The notes beneath the pieces were generated by a model. It did no database searches. It was not told the DNA's origin and saw nothing but the letters and a program-made list of their open reading frames with translations. Shown in pieces: positions 19,768-27,994 of a stretch of DNA of 35,900 bases. The number at the start of each line of letters is the position of its first letter. Within the stretch, counting starts at the first letter, position 1. The position numbers and the translations under genes were made by a program. Source of the DNA: Sneathiellales bacterium (GTDB lineage Bacteria; Pseudomonadota; Alphaproteobacteria; Sneathiellales; Sneathiellaceae); contig JAKSCD010000200.1 of the NCBI GenBank assembly GCA_022360775.1, positions 1 to 35,900 on the forward strand, given 5' to 3'.

Positions 19768-20922
19768 ATGAACTATAAGACTATGGTCATTTCCGTAGCG
19801 TCAGCCTTGGCGTTCAGCGTTGCTGGTGCGGCAACGGCTGCGGAAGTAAAATTACCGGGTACAATTGCCTGGAGCGCATATAACACCGGAACAACAGGCT
19901 ATAACCAGTCAGTAGCTATTGGTAAAGCACTGAAAGACAAATATGGGGTGAACTTGCGTGTTGTCCCAGGGAAAAACGATATTTCCCGTATGTCTCCACT
20001 GCGTAATGACAAGGTTCAGTTTATTGCAAATGGCGGCGGAACCTATTTCGCTTCAGAAGGTGTTTTCAACTTTGCTGCGAAAAGCTGGGGGCCGCAAAAA
20101 GTGCGCCTTGTCATCAGTGCGACATCTGACGCGAATATCGCTTTGGGCACTGCGGCAGATGCAGGCATTAAAAAAATGTCTGACATTAAAGGCAAACGTG
20201 TCGGGATCGTCCGGGGCTCACCAGCCTTGACCATCGGTGCAGAAGCCGCTCTTGCGTTTGCGGGTCTTACTTTCGATGACGTCGAGGTGATCGAATTTGG
20301 TGGTTATGGTGCCATGTGGAAGGGGATGGTCAACGGACAGGTTGACGCTGCCATTGCCTCAACAGTATCCGGCCCGACCAAGAAGCTTCAAGCGTCGCCA
20401 AGGGGCATTCACTGGCCAGACTGGACCCATAGCGATAATGCCGGCTGGGAACGTATCAAAAAAGTTGCACCATATTACGTAAAACACACCGCGACCCTGG
20501 GAACCGGTATTTCCAAAGACAAACCGCATGAAGGGGGCGCATATCCTTATCCATTGCTGATTACCCGCGATAATCAGAAAGATGATCTGGTTTACTCAAT
20601 GGTCAAAGCGATCCATACGGAATATCCCAATTATAAAGATGCCTTACCTGCAATGTCCGGTTGGCATCTGGATCGCCAAACCTTCAAATGGGCGGTGCCT
20701 TATCATGAAGCGGCCGTTAAATACTGGAAGGAAATCGGAGCCTGGACTGACGATATGGAGCAGCATAACAAAGCGCTGATCGACCGTCAGAATGTACTTG
20801 GCGAAGCCTGGAACAGCATGTCTTCCAAACAGGATCTGTCTGATGAGGACTTCAAGAAAGAATGGATGAAAGTCCGTGCTGCTGCACTTGAAGCAAAAGG
20901 CATGAATCCGGTATGGAAGTAA
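19768..20922 (+). CDS. TAXI-family TRAP transporter binding protein, copy 1
   Basis: Periplasmic substrate-binding protein of a TAXI-type TRAP transporter, 384 residues. The signal peptide covers about residues 1-25 (ending ATAAEVKLPG). TAXI features are WSAYNTGTTGYNQSVAIG, PGKNDISRMSPLR and GKRVGIVRGSPALTIGAEA. GGGAGG precedes the ATG. The permease gene begins inside its last codons. It is clearly paralogous to the binding protein 3.4 kb downstream, sharing PGKNDISRM and the layout throughout. The pocket strand differs, reading QFIANGGGTYFASEG here, so the two probably recognise different ligands. The ligand is unknown; characterised TAXI proteins bind acids such as glutamate or other carboxylates. 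Confidence 0.92.
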   Translation: MNYKTMVISVASALAFSVAGAATAAEVKLPGTIAWSAYNTGTTGYNQSVAIGKALKDKYGVNLRVVPGKNDISRMSPLRNDKVQFIANGGGTYFASEGVFNFAAKSWGPQKVRLVISATSDANIALGTAADAGIKKMSDIKGKRVGIVRGSPALTIGAEAALAFAGLTFDDVEVIEFGGYGAMWKGMVNGQVDAAIASTVSGPTKKLQASPRGIHWPDWTHSDNAGWERIKKVAPYYVKHTATLGTGISKDKPHEGGAYPYPLLITRDNQKDDLVYSMVKAIHTEYPNYKDALPAMSGWHLDRQTFKWAVPYHEAAVKYWKEIGAWTDDMEQHNKALIDRQNVLGEAWNSMSSKQDLSDEDFKKEWMKVRAAALEAKGMNPVWK

Positions 20923-22916
20923 CAGATAAGTCTGTTGAAACGGTAGCAGAGCCTGAAGAACAGTCTCGCTACCGTTCTCTTTCGGCTGTCTGGAATAGTC
21001 TTTTACTTCTTTCGACAGTCCTGGTTGTAGGATTGGCAGTTAACCAGCTGTTCAATTTCGGATTTTTTATCAATCATATCTGGCTTGATAATAAATATCA
21101 GTATGCCTTGTTTGCTTTACTGGTGCCGATGGCCTTCCTGATTTTCCCTTTTGGGCCAAAAGCAAGCCGATCCCAGGTTCCCTGGTATGACATGCTGGCT
21201 GCTTCCGTCATGTTTGGTTTGCTGGCCTATTTCTTTTTCAATGCAGAGAGAATAGTTGATTCAGGTTGGGAAATGGGAGCACCGGATTACATTGTCTGGA
21301 TGGGCGTTGCTCTTTGGGTTCTTGTTCTGGAAGCGACACGGCGTGCTGGTGGAACGGCCTTATTTGTGATTGTTTTCCTGATTTCCCTCTATCCGCTTTA
21401 TGCAGAGGTAATGCCAGGCCCGATTGCTGGTCTTTCAAGTTCTATTGGAGATACAACTGCATATCATACCCTGAGTGCAGAAAGCATGCTGGGTATTCCC
21501 ATGCAAGCACTTGCCAATCTGGTGATCGGCTTTCTGATTTTCGGGGTTGCTCTTACGCAAACCGGCGGTGGAACCTTCTTCATCAATCTCGCATTTGCTC
21601 TTCTCGGACATGTGCGGGGCGGCCCGGCGAAAGTTGCGATTTTCTCCTCCGGCCTTATGGGCTCCATGAGCGGCAGTGTTGTTTCCAATGTGATCACAAC
21701 AGGGGTATTGACCATTCCGGCCATGCGTAAAACAGGCTTCGGCCGAGCTTATGCTGGTGGTGTTGAAGCCTGCGCTTCAACAGGGGGAGTATTGATGCCG
21801 CCTATTATGGGATCAACTGCCTTTATAATGGCTGTCTTTCTGGATGTCCCTTACATCTCCATTGCGGTGGCCGCAATCATACCTTCCGTTCTTTATTATC
21901 TGGCGCTGTTCATTCAGATTGATGCATTTGCAGCGCGTAATGATATGCCGGGAATTGAAAGGGAGAAGCTTCCTTCTCTTCGTCAAACCATGAAAGAGGG
22001 ATGGCACTTTATTGCTGTTTTTGTTTTGCTGATCGTGATGCTGATTTATCTCAAACAGGAAGTCCTGGCACCTTTTTACGCCACAATTCTTCTTCTGGTG
22101 ATTAATCAGCTTTTTGCCAAAAGCAAATGGACAGGCAAGGATTTTCTCAATTTCATTGCAGCGACCGGTCGGCTGCTGACAGAAATTGCCGCAATTCTTG
22201 TGGGTGTCGGCCTGATTGTTGGTGCCCTCTCCATCACGGGGATGGCAGGCACGCTGGTCAATGATCTGATCTTTCTCGCAGGCGGGAATACCCTGGTTCT
22301 TCTGGCAATGGGTGCAATTACCAGTTTCATCATGGGGATCGGCATGACTGTTACAGCAGCCTATATCTTCCTGGCGATTGTTCTGGCTCCTGCCCTTGTT
22401 CAGGGAGGCCTCAATCCAATGGCTGTTCACCTGTTCATTCTCTATTGGGGAATGGTTTCCTTTATTACGCCACCGGTTGCACTGGGTGCGTTTGCCGCTG
22501 CCTCTATTGCTGGAGCAAGCCCCATGAAAACCGGTTTTGAGGCCATGCGCCTTGGATCCATTATATATTTCGTACCTTTTTTCTTTGTTCTGGATCCTGC
22601 TTTTATTCTTCAAGGAGAGTTAAGCCGAACTGCATTGGTCTTCGGATGTGCCATTCTCGGGGTGATCCTGATTGCAAGTTCCCTGCAGGGATATTTGATC
22701 GGTATTGGCAATCTGCACAAGCATCCTGCGCTTGGATGGATTATCCGGGGCATGATCCTTATTGCTGGATTATGTCTTGCGACGCCGGGCGGAGGAACCC
22801 TGATACCGTTCAGTGATCTCAACCTCGCGATTGCTGCTGTTATTCTTGTATGTATAGCTGCTGTGATTGTGAAAGTCTCAGGTGGGAATGCAAACGGATC
22901 TCGCCAAGCAGCCTGA
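20913..22916 (+). CDS. TRAP transporter fused permease (DctQM type), copy 1
   Basis: Inner-membrane permease of 667 residues with the small (4-helix) and large (12-helix) TRAP subunits fused, as is usual for TAXI systems; transport is driven by an ion gradient, not ATP. A short charged N-terminal tail is followed by many hydrophobic helices. The conserved cores are LGHVRGGPAKVAIFSSGLMG, GGVEACASTGGVLMPPIMG, and FILYWGMVSFITPPVALGAF. The start overlaps the binding-protein stop by 10 bp, indicating coupled translation. After the stop comes a 262-bp gap with a stem-loop and the second module's control element. Confidence 0.93.
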   Translation: MEVTDKSVETVAEPEEQSRYRSLSAVWNSLLLLSTVLVVGLAVNQLFNFGFFINHIWLDNKYQYALFALLVPMAFLIFPFGPKASRSQVPWYDMLAASVMFGLLAYFFFNAERIVDSGWEMGAPDYIVWMGVALWVLVLEATRRAGGTALFVIVFLISLYPLYAEVMPGPIAGLSSSIGDTTAYHTLSAESMLGIPMQALANLVIGFLIFGVALTQTGGGTFFINLAFALLGHVRGGPAKVAIFSSGLMGSMSGSVVSNVITTGVLTIPAMRKTGFGRAYAGGVEACASTGGVLMPPIMGSTAFIMAVFLDVPYISIAVAAIIPSVLYYLALFIQIDAFAARNDMPGIEREKLPSLRQTMKEGWHFIAVFVLLIVMLIYLKQEVLAPFYATILLLVINQLFAKSKWTGKDFLNFIAATGRLLTEIAAILVGVGLIVGALSITGMAGTLVNDLIFLAGGNTLVLLAMGAITSFIMGIGMTVTAAYIFLAIVLAPALVQGGLNPMAVHLFILYWGMVSFITPPVALGAFAAASIAGASPMKTGFEAMRLGSIIYFVPFFFVLDPAFILQGELSRTALVFGCAILGVILIASSLQGYLIGIGNLHKHPALGWIIRGMILIAGLCLATPGGGTLIPFSDLNLAIAAVILVCIAAVIVKVSGGNANGSRQAA

Positions 22917-22926
22917 CCAACTAAAA

Positions 22927-22958
22927 CTCCAGACGCTGACCTCCGTCAGCGTCTGGGG
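22927..22958 (+). other. Strong stem-loop after the first TRAP module
   Basis: Arms of 14 bases (perfect for the inner 12, CCAGACGCTGAC and GTCAGCGTCTGG; one outer T-G pair) enclose the loop CTCC, 10 bases after the permease stop. No T tract follows on the + strand, so termination would need Rho or another mechanism; mRNA 3'-end protection is the alternative. Confidence 0.6.
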
Positions 22959-23094
22959 CGTCCTAGCATATTGAAATATTTGAATTAAATAATATAATAC
23001 CACCCGATACTATTGAAGCCCTGCCTTCTTTGCCCGCTATGGCTGAGTGATCAAATTTTCACCCCTGATTTCCCTTTTCACAAACCATTTTGCA

Positions 23095-23135
23095 CTTGCG
23101 GAACAGTATTCCACTATGCAGAATGCACGTGCATT
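23095..23135 (+). promoter_or_regulatory. Promoter/operator of the second TAXI-TRAP module (shared element, copy 2)
   Basis: The 30 bases at 23095-23124 repeat the element before copy 1. The palindrome reads GGAA-CAGTA-TTCC where copy 1 has AGAA-CAGTA-TTCT, so two of the three differences are symmetric and keep the dyad. TTGCGG and CAGAAT, again 17 bases apart, are the candidate -35 and -10. A separate perfect 14-base palindrome, AATGCACGTGCATT, follows at 23122-23135 and is absent from copy 1. The ATG lies 54 bases beyond the 30-base block. Confidence 0.6.
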
Positions 23136-23178
23136 GGAAGAAGAATAAAACCTCCAATCACCACAACGGGAGAATAAA

Positions 23179-24339
23179 ATGCGCACATCTATAATAAACA
23201 AACTCTCTATCAGTCTCGCTGCTGCTGCCGGTCTTGCAGCTGTTAGCGCGTCTACTGCAACAGCAGAAGGTCTGCCAAAATCCATGATCTGGACCGCTTA
23301 TGGCACAACATCAAGTGGTTATGCTCAGGCCGTGGCAATTGGTAACGTGCTGAAAAATGAATTCGGAACATCCCTTCGTGTTCTGCCGGGTAAGAACGAC
23401 ATTTCCCGTATGACTCCCCTGAAAGTCGGTAAAGCGGATTACTGCGCATGCGGTATCGCAAGTTACTTCGGCCAGGAAGGTGTCATGCAGTTTGCAACAG
23501 ATAGCTGGGGTCCTCAGCCTCTGCGTGCAATTATGACGTCCAAGGGCTCATTTGGCCTGGGCCTTGCAATTGCAAAGGATGCAGGTGTCAAGGATCTGAG
23601 TGATCTTAAAGGAAAACGTGTTGCCTGGGTTCGCGGCTCTGATGCCCTGAATATCGCAGCAACAGCCTTCCTCGCCTATGGTGGCCTGACTTGGGATGAC
23701 GTGAAGAAAGTCGAATTCCCAGGTTTTAAAGATTCTATTGACGGTGTGATTAACGGTCAGATTGACGCAGCGTTCACGTCAACAGTTTCCCCACATGTAA
23801 AGCGCCTGGCCACAAGTCCTCGCGGCGTTACCTGGTCTACATTGCCAGCTGACAACAAGGAAGCCTGGAAGCGCATGAACGATGTTGCTCCATACTTCTC
23901 ACCTGTTAATGCTACTGTTGGCGCTGAAATCAGCAAAGACAAGCCATGGGTTGGTGCTGGTTACCCTTACCCAATTCTGGTCACAAATGCGAGCCAGTCT
24001 GCGGACGAAGTCTACACACTGACAAAAGCAATGGTTGAAAAATACGATGCCTACAAAGATAACGCACCTGGTGCAAAAGGCTGGGGTATTGATAACCAGA
24101 ACTTTGAATGGATCCTTCCTTACCATGAAGGTTCTGTAAAATATTTCAAAGAAATCGGTAAGTGGAATGATGCAGCTCAAAAGCATCAGGATCGGCTGGT
24201 AAAACGTCAGCAGGTACTGGCAGATGCGTTTAAAGCGTATAAAGCAACCAATCCATCCAAGGATGACTTCAAGGCTGGCTGGACAAAAGCCCGCGCTGAA
24301 GCACTGGCTGCTGCTAAACTTGCTGTGAACTTCAACTAA
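23179..24339 (+). CDS. TAXI-family TRAP transporter binding protein, copy 2
   Basis: Periplasmic binding protein of 386 residues with a signal peptide of about 29 residues (ending STATAEGLPK). It shares the TAXI framework with copy 1: WTAYGTTSSGYAQAVAIG, PGKNDISRMTPL, GKRVAWVRGSDALNIAATA. The pocket strand reads DYCACGIASYFGQEG, with Cys89 and Cys91 in a CxC arrangement absent from copy 1. A disulfide or altered ligand contact is possible. ACGGGAGAA precedes the ATG. The paired permease follows after 21 bp. The ligand is unknown but is likely a carboxylate related to, yet distinct from, that of copy 1. Confidence 0.92.
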   Translation: MRTSIINKLSISLAAAAGLAAVSASTATAEGLPKSMIWTAYGTTSSGYAQAVAIGNVLKNEFGTSLRVLPGKNDISRMTPLKVGKADYCACGIASYFGQEGVMQFATDSWGPQPLRAIMTSKGSFGLGLAIAKDAGVKDLSDLKGKRVAWVRGSDALNIAATAFLAYGGLTWDDVKKVEFPGFKDSIDGVINGQIDAAFTSTVSPHVKRLATSPRGVTWSTLPADNKEAWKRMNDVAPYFSPVNATVGAEISKDKPWVGAGYPYPILVTNASQSADEVYTLTKAMVEKYDAYKDNAPGAKGWGIDNQNFEWILPYHEGSVKYFKEIGKWNDAAQKHQDRLVKRQQVLADAFKAYKATNPSKDDFKAGWTKARAEALAAAKLAVNFN

Positions 24340-24360
24340 CCTTATTGAAATTTCACTGCC

Positions 24361-26352
24361 ATGAAAGAGAATGTTGATTCTCAAGAGCAAGCGACGGCGG
24401 AAACTTCCCGCCGTCGCTCTCTTTCTGGTGGGTGGGCCCTCCTTCCCTATGCTTCCGCGATCGCAGTTCTGATTTTATCAATCAATCAGCTGTTTAATTT
24501 CGGTTTCTTTGTTGGCTTTACCTTCCTCTCAAATCAGTATGCCTACATTATTGCAGGCCTTCTGCTCCCTCTAATCTTCGTGATGTGGCCCGCCTTTGGC
24601 GGCTCCTCAAAAACGAGAGTCCCCTGGTATGATGCCTTGCTAGCCATTGGTATGCTGGGGATCTGTTTTTACTTTGCCTATAGCAGCGCGCTGATCCTTG
24701 ATGAAGGCTGGGAATATGCTGCGCCTGATCACGCCGTTTATATGAGCTATCTGTTTTGGGCCCTTATCTTTGAGTGCACCAGACGAGCAGGTGGCATGGC
24801 GATTTTCACCATTGTTGTCGTGGTCTCGTTCTATCCGCTTTTTGCCGATGTTATGCCGGGTCCTATTTCAGGGGCGGCAGCATCGCTTGCGGATACAGCC
24901 ATTTTCCACACCATGAGTTCGGAAAGTGTTCTGGGTATTCCATTGCGTGCCTTCACCAATCTGGTGATCGGCTTCCTCGTCTTTGGCGTTGCGCTTCAAT
25001 ATACAGGCGGCGGAAAATTCTTTATTGATTTTGCCTTCGCCCTTCTTGGACATGTCCGCGGCGGGCCGGCAAAAGTAGCGATTTTCTCTTCCGGTCTCAT
25101 GGGTTCCATGAGCGGAAGTGTGATCACAAATGTGCTCACAACAGGTGTGCTGTCTATTCCAGCAATGCGTCGGGTGGGCTTTTCCAGATCCTATGCCGGT
25201 GGTGTTGAAACCTGTGCCTCAACTGGCGGTGTGCTGATGCCTCCGATTATGGGGGCGACGGCCTTCATCATGGCGACGTTTCTGGAAATCCCCTATATCG
25301 ATATCGCGATTGCAGCGATTATCCCATCAATACTGTATTTCTTTGGACTATTTATGCAGATTGATGCCTATGCTGCAAAAAATGATCTTAAAGGATTGCC
25401 CAAGGAAGAACTGCCTTCTTTAAAACAAACCCTGAAAGAAGGTTGGCACTTTATTGCCGTCTTTATCATTCTGGTTTGGTTGCTGGTTTTCCTGAAACAG
25501 GAATCTGTCGCTCCCTTTTACGCGACTGCCCTTTTGATCCTGATTAATCAGATCTTTCCCTATTCCCGCTGGGGCTGGAAAGAACTGAAGGAGTTTATCA
25601 AAGGGACTGCAGCGCTCTTCGCTGAGCTTGCGGGTATTCTTTGTGGTGTAGGACTGATTGTCGGCGCACTCGCTGTCACTGGCATGTCAGGAACAATTGC
25701 CAATGATCTGATCTTCCTTGCAGGTGGCAATCCCCTTGTTCTGTTATTCATGGGGGCACTGACAAGCTTTATTCTCGGTATCGGGATGACGGTGACGGCA
25801 GCCTATATCTTCCTCGCAATTTCACTGGCACCTGCTGTGGTTGCTGCGGGGCTGGATCCACTGGCCGTTCATTTGTTTATCCTGTATTGGGGCATGTTGA
25901 GCTTTATCACTCCTCCTGTTGCCCTTGGTGCTTTCGCCGCGGCAACTGTCGCCGGCGCAAAACCAATGGAAACAGGAATGCAGGCTATGCGGCTTGGCAG
26001 CATCATCTATTTCATTCCGTTTTTCTTTGTTCTCAATCCTGCACTTATCCTGCAAGGAGAGCTCACGGAGATTCTGAAAGTTGTTACCACTGCATTGATT
26101 GGCACCTGGTTTATTGCAAGCGCGCTTCAAGGGCATCTTGCATGGGTTGGCAAGCTCGACATTCACCCGCAAGGGAAATGGATAGTCCGTGCGCTGATCC
26201 TCATCTCGGGTCTCGCCTTGGCGACGCCTGGGGGCGGCCTTGTTCCAATTGGAAATACAGAACTCGTTATTCTGGCAGCAGTCCTTGCTGTACCGGCTAT
26301 TCTCATCGTATTGTTGGTTAATCGGAGAAACCAAACCATACGGAATGCCTGA
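24361..26352 (+). CDS. TRAP transporter fused permease (DctQM type), copy 2
   Basis: Inner-membrane TRAP permease of 663 residues with fused small and large subunits. It is paralogous to copy 1 over its whole length: the same hydrophilic N-terminal tail, then SINQLFNFGFFVGF, LGHVRGGPAKVAIFSSGLMG, GGVETCASTGGVLMPPIMG and FILYWGMLSFITPPVALGAF. No clear Shine-Dalgarno sequence precedes the ATG, so translation may depend on coupling to the binding-protein gene 21 bp upstream. An envelope-protein gene follows after only 3 bp. Confidence 0.93.
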   Translation: MKENVDSQEQATAETSRRRSLSGGWALLPYASAIAVLILSINQLFNFGFFVGFTFLSNQYAYIIAGLLLPLIFVMWPAFGGSSKTRVPWYDALLAIGMLGICFYFAYSSALILDEGWEYAAPDHAVYMSYLFWALIFECTRRAGGMAIFTIVVVVSFYPLFADVMPGPISGAAASLADTAIFHTMSSESVLGIPLRAFTNLVIGFLVFGVALQYTGGGKFFIDFAFALLGHVRGGPAKVAIFSSGLMGSMSGSVITNVLTTGVLSIPAMRRVGFSRSYAGGVETCASTGGVLMPPIMGATAFIMATFLEIPYIDIAIAAIIPSILYFFGLFMQIDAYAAKNDLKGLPKEELPSLKQTLKEGWHFIAVFIILVWLLVFLKQESVAPFYATALLILINQIFPYSRWGWKELKEFIKGTAALFAELAGILCGVGLIVGALAVTGMSGTIANDLIFLAGGNPLVLLFMGALTSFILGIGMTVTAAYIFLAISLAPAVVAAGLDPLAVHLFILYWGMLSFITPPVALGAFAAATVAGAKPMETGMQAMRLGSIIYFIPFFFVLNPALILQGELTEILKVVTTALIGTWFIASALQGHLAWVGKLDIHPQGKWIVRALILISGLALATPGGGLVPIGNTELVILAAVLAVPAILIVLLVNRRNQTIRNA

Positions 26353-26355
26353 TTT

Positions 26356-27078
26356 ATGAAACGTGGGATAACCATTACGGTGGCCGCACTGCTCTTTTTG
26401 CTTTGTGCGGCCATCATTTACATTTATGTCTCTATCGGTTCTGTCATCGTTGACACAGTTGAAGCGCGCGGGACCGCAATCACGCAGACAACAGTCACCC
26501 TTGAGGAAGCTGATTTCTCACCGTCCACAGGTTTGACAACCCTTCTGCGGATGAAAGTCGAGAACCCAAAGGGCTTTGCAGACAAGACCGGTCTCTCCTT
26601 TGACCGCATCGAACTCTGGATTGACCCGGAAACGCTGGGCTCGGATGTTATTATCGTCAAAAGCCTCGCCCTCGTTGCCCCGGAGATTTCCTACGAGATC
26701 GCTGCTCCCAACGACAATCTCAGAACATTAAAAAGCTATATTGATCATTCTGCCAATGCCGATACGGATGGACCCAGGATTGTTATTGAAAATTTCCAGG
26801 TCCGAAATGGTGTGATTGTCGTAACAGCCAACAACCTCCGCGGCCAACGCAGAACGGCGCAACTTGCCGACATCCAGATGCAGAATATCGGTAAAAGCGA
26901 AGGGGGGCTGGCTCCCGCACAAGCGATCAGTATTATGCTAGAGCCTATCTTAAGGAACACGACACTTGCAGCGCTGGAAACGGATCTGAAACTTTCCGAC
27001 CAGGCACGAAATGTCTTAAACGGCGCTCTTGACGAAACCAATAAGGCACTCAAAACCCTCAAAGACCTCCTCAAGTAA
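26356..27078 (+). CDS. AsmA-like membrane-anchored envelope protein of unknown function
   Basis: Protein of 240 residues with one N-terminal membrane helix at about 4-27 and the remainder predicted periplasmic. The pattern of short beta-rich segments (VTLEEADFSPSTGLTTLLRM, VENPKGFA, FDRIELWIDPETLGSDVIIV, ALVAPEISYE) is that of small AsmA/DUF748-like proteins, related to envelope lipid-transport proteins. This assignment is by eye and only moderately sure. It starts 3 bp after the TRAP permease stop and so is co-transcribed with it; copy 1 of the module has no equivalent. The role in uptake, if any, is unknown. Confidence 0.72.
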   Translation: MKRGITITVAALLFLLCAAIIYIYVSIGSVIVDTVEARGTAITQTTVTLEEADFSPSTGLTTLLRMKVENPKGFADKTGLSFDRIELWIDPETLGSDVIIVKSLALVAPEISYEIAAPNDNLRTLKSYIDHSANADTDGPRIVIENFQVRNGVIVVTANNLRGQRRTAQLADIQMQNIGKSEGGLAPAQAISIMLEPILRNTTLAALETDLKLSDQARNVLNGALDETNKALKTLKDLLK

Positions 27079-27092
27079 TTTTATCATTACTC

Positions 27093-27138
27093 TTGACAGT
27101 ACCGGTTTGAATTTCATATTTAACGATATTGTTAAATA
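27093..27138 (+). promoter_or_regulatory. Promoter and operator of the arsR-type gene
   Basis: A consensus -35 box TTGACA (27093-27098) is followed after 16 bases by CATATT as a possible -10. Overlapping the -10 is a perfect inverted repeat, TATTTAAC-N6-GTTAAATA (27117-27138), of the kind bound by ArsR-family dimers. The downstream start codon is 13 bases away, consistent with autoregulation. Confidence 0.65.
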
Positions 27139-27151
27139 AAGAATCGATAAC

Positions 27152-27496
27152 ATGACGACTGATCCGCTTTCCAGGATTTTTGGTGCCCTTGCAGATCCGA
27201 CAAGACGTGCAATCCTTGAACAACTGACTGAAGGTGAAAAAACCGCAGGTCAACTCGCAAAACCGTTCAAGATGTCGGCTCCCGCCATCTCCAGGCATCT
27301 GAAAGTCCTGGAAACAGCGGAGCTGATTGAACGGAAAGTCGATGCCCAGTGGCGTCGATGCTCCCTGAATGCGGAAGGTCTGCAGAAAGCTGACGACTGG
27401 GTGGCCCGTTATCGAACCTTCTGGGACAAGCGCCTTGATGCGCTGGATACCTATCTCCTTGAAATGAAACAGAAAGCAGGCACCTCAAATGAATAA
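27152..27496 (+). CDS. ArsR-family winged-helix regulator
   Basis: Small DNA-binding protein of 114 residues with the ArsR fold: IFGALADPTRRAILEQL at 9-25, recognition helix SAPAISRHLKVLETAEL at 42-58, and the beta wing IERKVDAQWRRCSL. The metal-binding CxC motif of ArsR/SmtB sensors is absent, so it is probably not a metal sensor. It overlaps the next gene by 8 bp. ArsR-SRPBCC gene pairs are common in alphaproteobacteria, and the regulator is thought to control its partner. A perfect inverted repeat lies directly upstream. Confidence 0.92.
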   Translation: MTTDPLSRIFGALADPTRRAILEQLTEGEKTAGQLAKPFKMSAPAISRHLKVLETAELIERKVDAQWRRCSLNAEGLQKADDWVARYRTFWDKRLDALDTYLLEMKQKAGTSNE

Positions 27497-27956
27497 AATT
27501 GTGAGCAGAGAAGAAGCAACCGGACTTGAACTTGAAATTATCCGCGAATTTGACGCGCCTGTGGAAATGGTTTTTGAAGCCTGGACCGATGTGAATGCGC
27601 TCCGCAGCTGGATGGGACCAACGGGAAGAAGCTGTCCCAATGCCGAAGCCAACCCGGTTGTCGAGGGGGCCTATTCCTTTCCCATGGTCGCTGAAAATGG
27701 GGCCGTTGATACAGTTGTCGGACATTACACAACAATAGACCCTCCCTATCGGCTCGCCTTCTCCTGGAGCTGGATGCAGGAGGATGGGACAATTGGTCAT
27801 CCGATGCATGTCACGCTGCACTTTGAGGAAATCGAAGGGAACAGGACACGCATGAAGCTCTTGCATATTAATCTGGCAACGCCTGAAGCCCGCACCAATC
27901 ATAACAGCGGATGGGTCGGCTGCTTTGACTGCCTGGACGGCTACCTAAAGAATTGA
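27489..27956 (+). CDS. SRPBCC (AHSA1-like) domain protein
   Basis: Cytoplasmic protein of 155 residues with the START/Bet v1-like helix-grip fold of the AHSA1 family. It begins with the typical strand LELEIIREFDAPVEMVFEAW and continues with LRSWMGPTGRSCP, YRLAFSWSWMQ, a central strand THVTLHFEEIEGNRTRM-like (here MHVTLHFEEIEGNRTRM) and a terminal helix NHNSGWVGCFDCLDGYL. Such proteins bind hydrophobic ligands or act as chaperone cofactors; the ligand here is unknown. Its start lies inside the arsR-type gene, so the two are translated together. Confidence 0.88.
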   Translation: MNKIVSREEATGLELEIIREFDAPVEMVFEAWTDVNALRSWMGPTGRSCPNAEANPVVEGAYSFPMVAENGAVDTVVGHYTTIDPPYRLAFSWSWMQEDGTIGHPMHVTLHFEEIEGNRTRMKLLHINLATPEARTNHNSGWVGCFDCLDGYLKN

Positions 27957-27994
27957 GTCGTCCAATATGACACAACCTTCCATGCTTTTTTCAG

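Noticed and set aside
21813..22613. Antisense open frame of 266 codons opposite the first TRAP permease
   Set aside because: It mirrors a membrane-protein gene, giving a polar Asn/Lys/His-rich product; the permease frame is certain.
27152..27496. Arsenic or metal resistance function suggested by an ArsR-family gene
   Set aside because: The cysteine metal motif is missing and the partner is an SRPBCC protein, with no arsenate reductase or efflux gene nearby.
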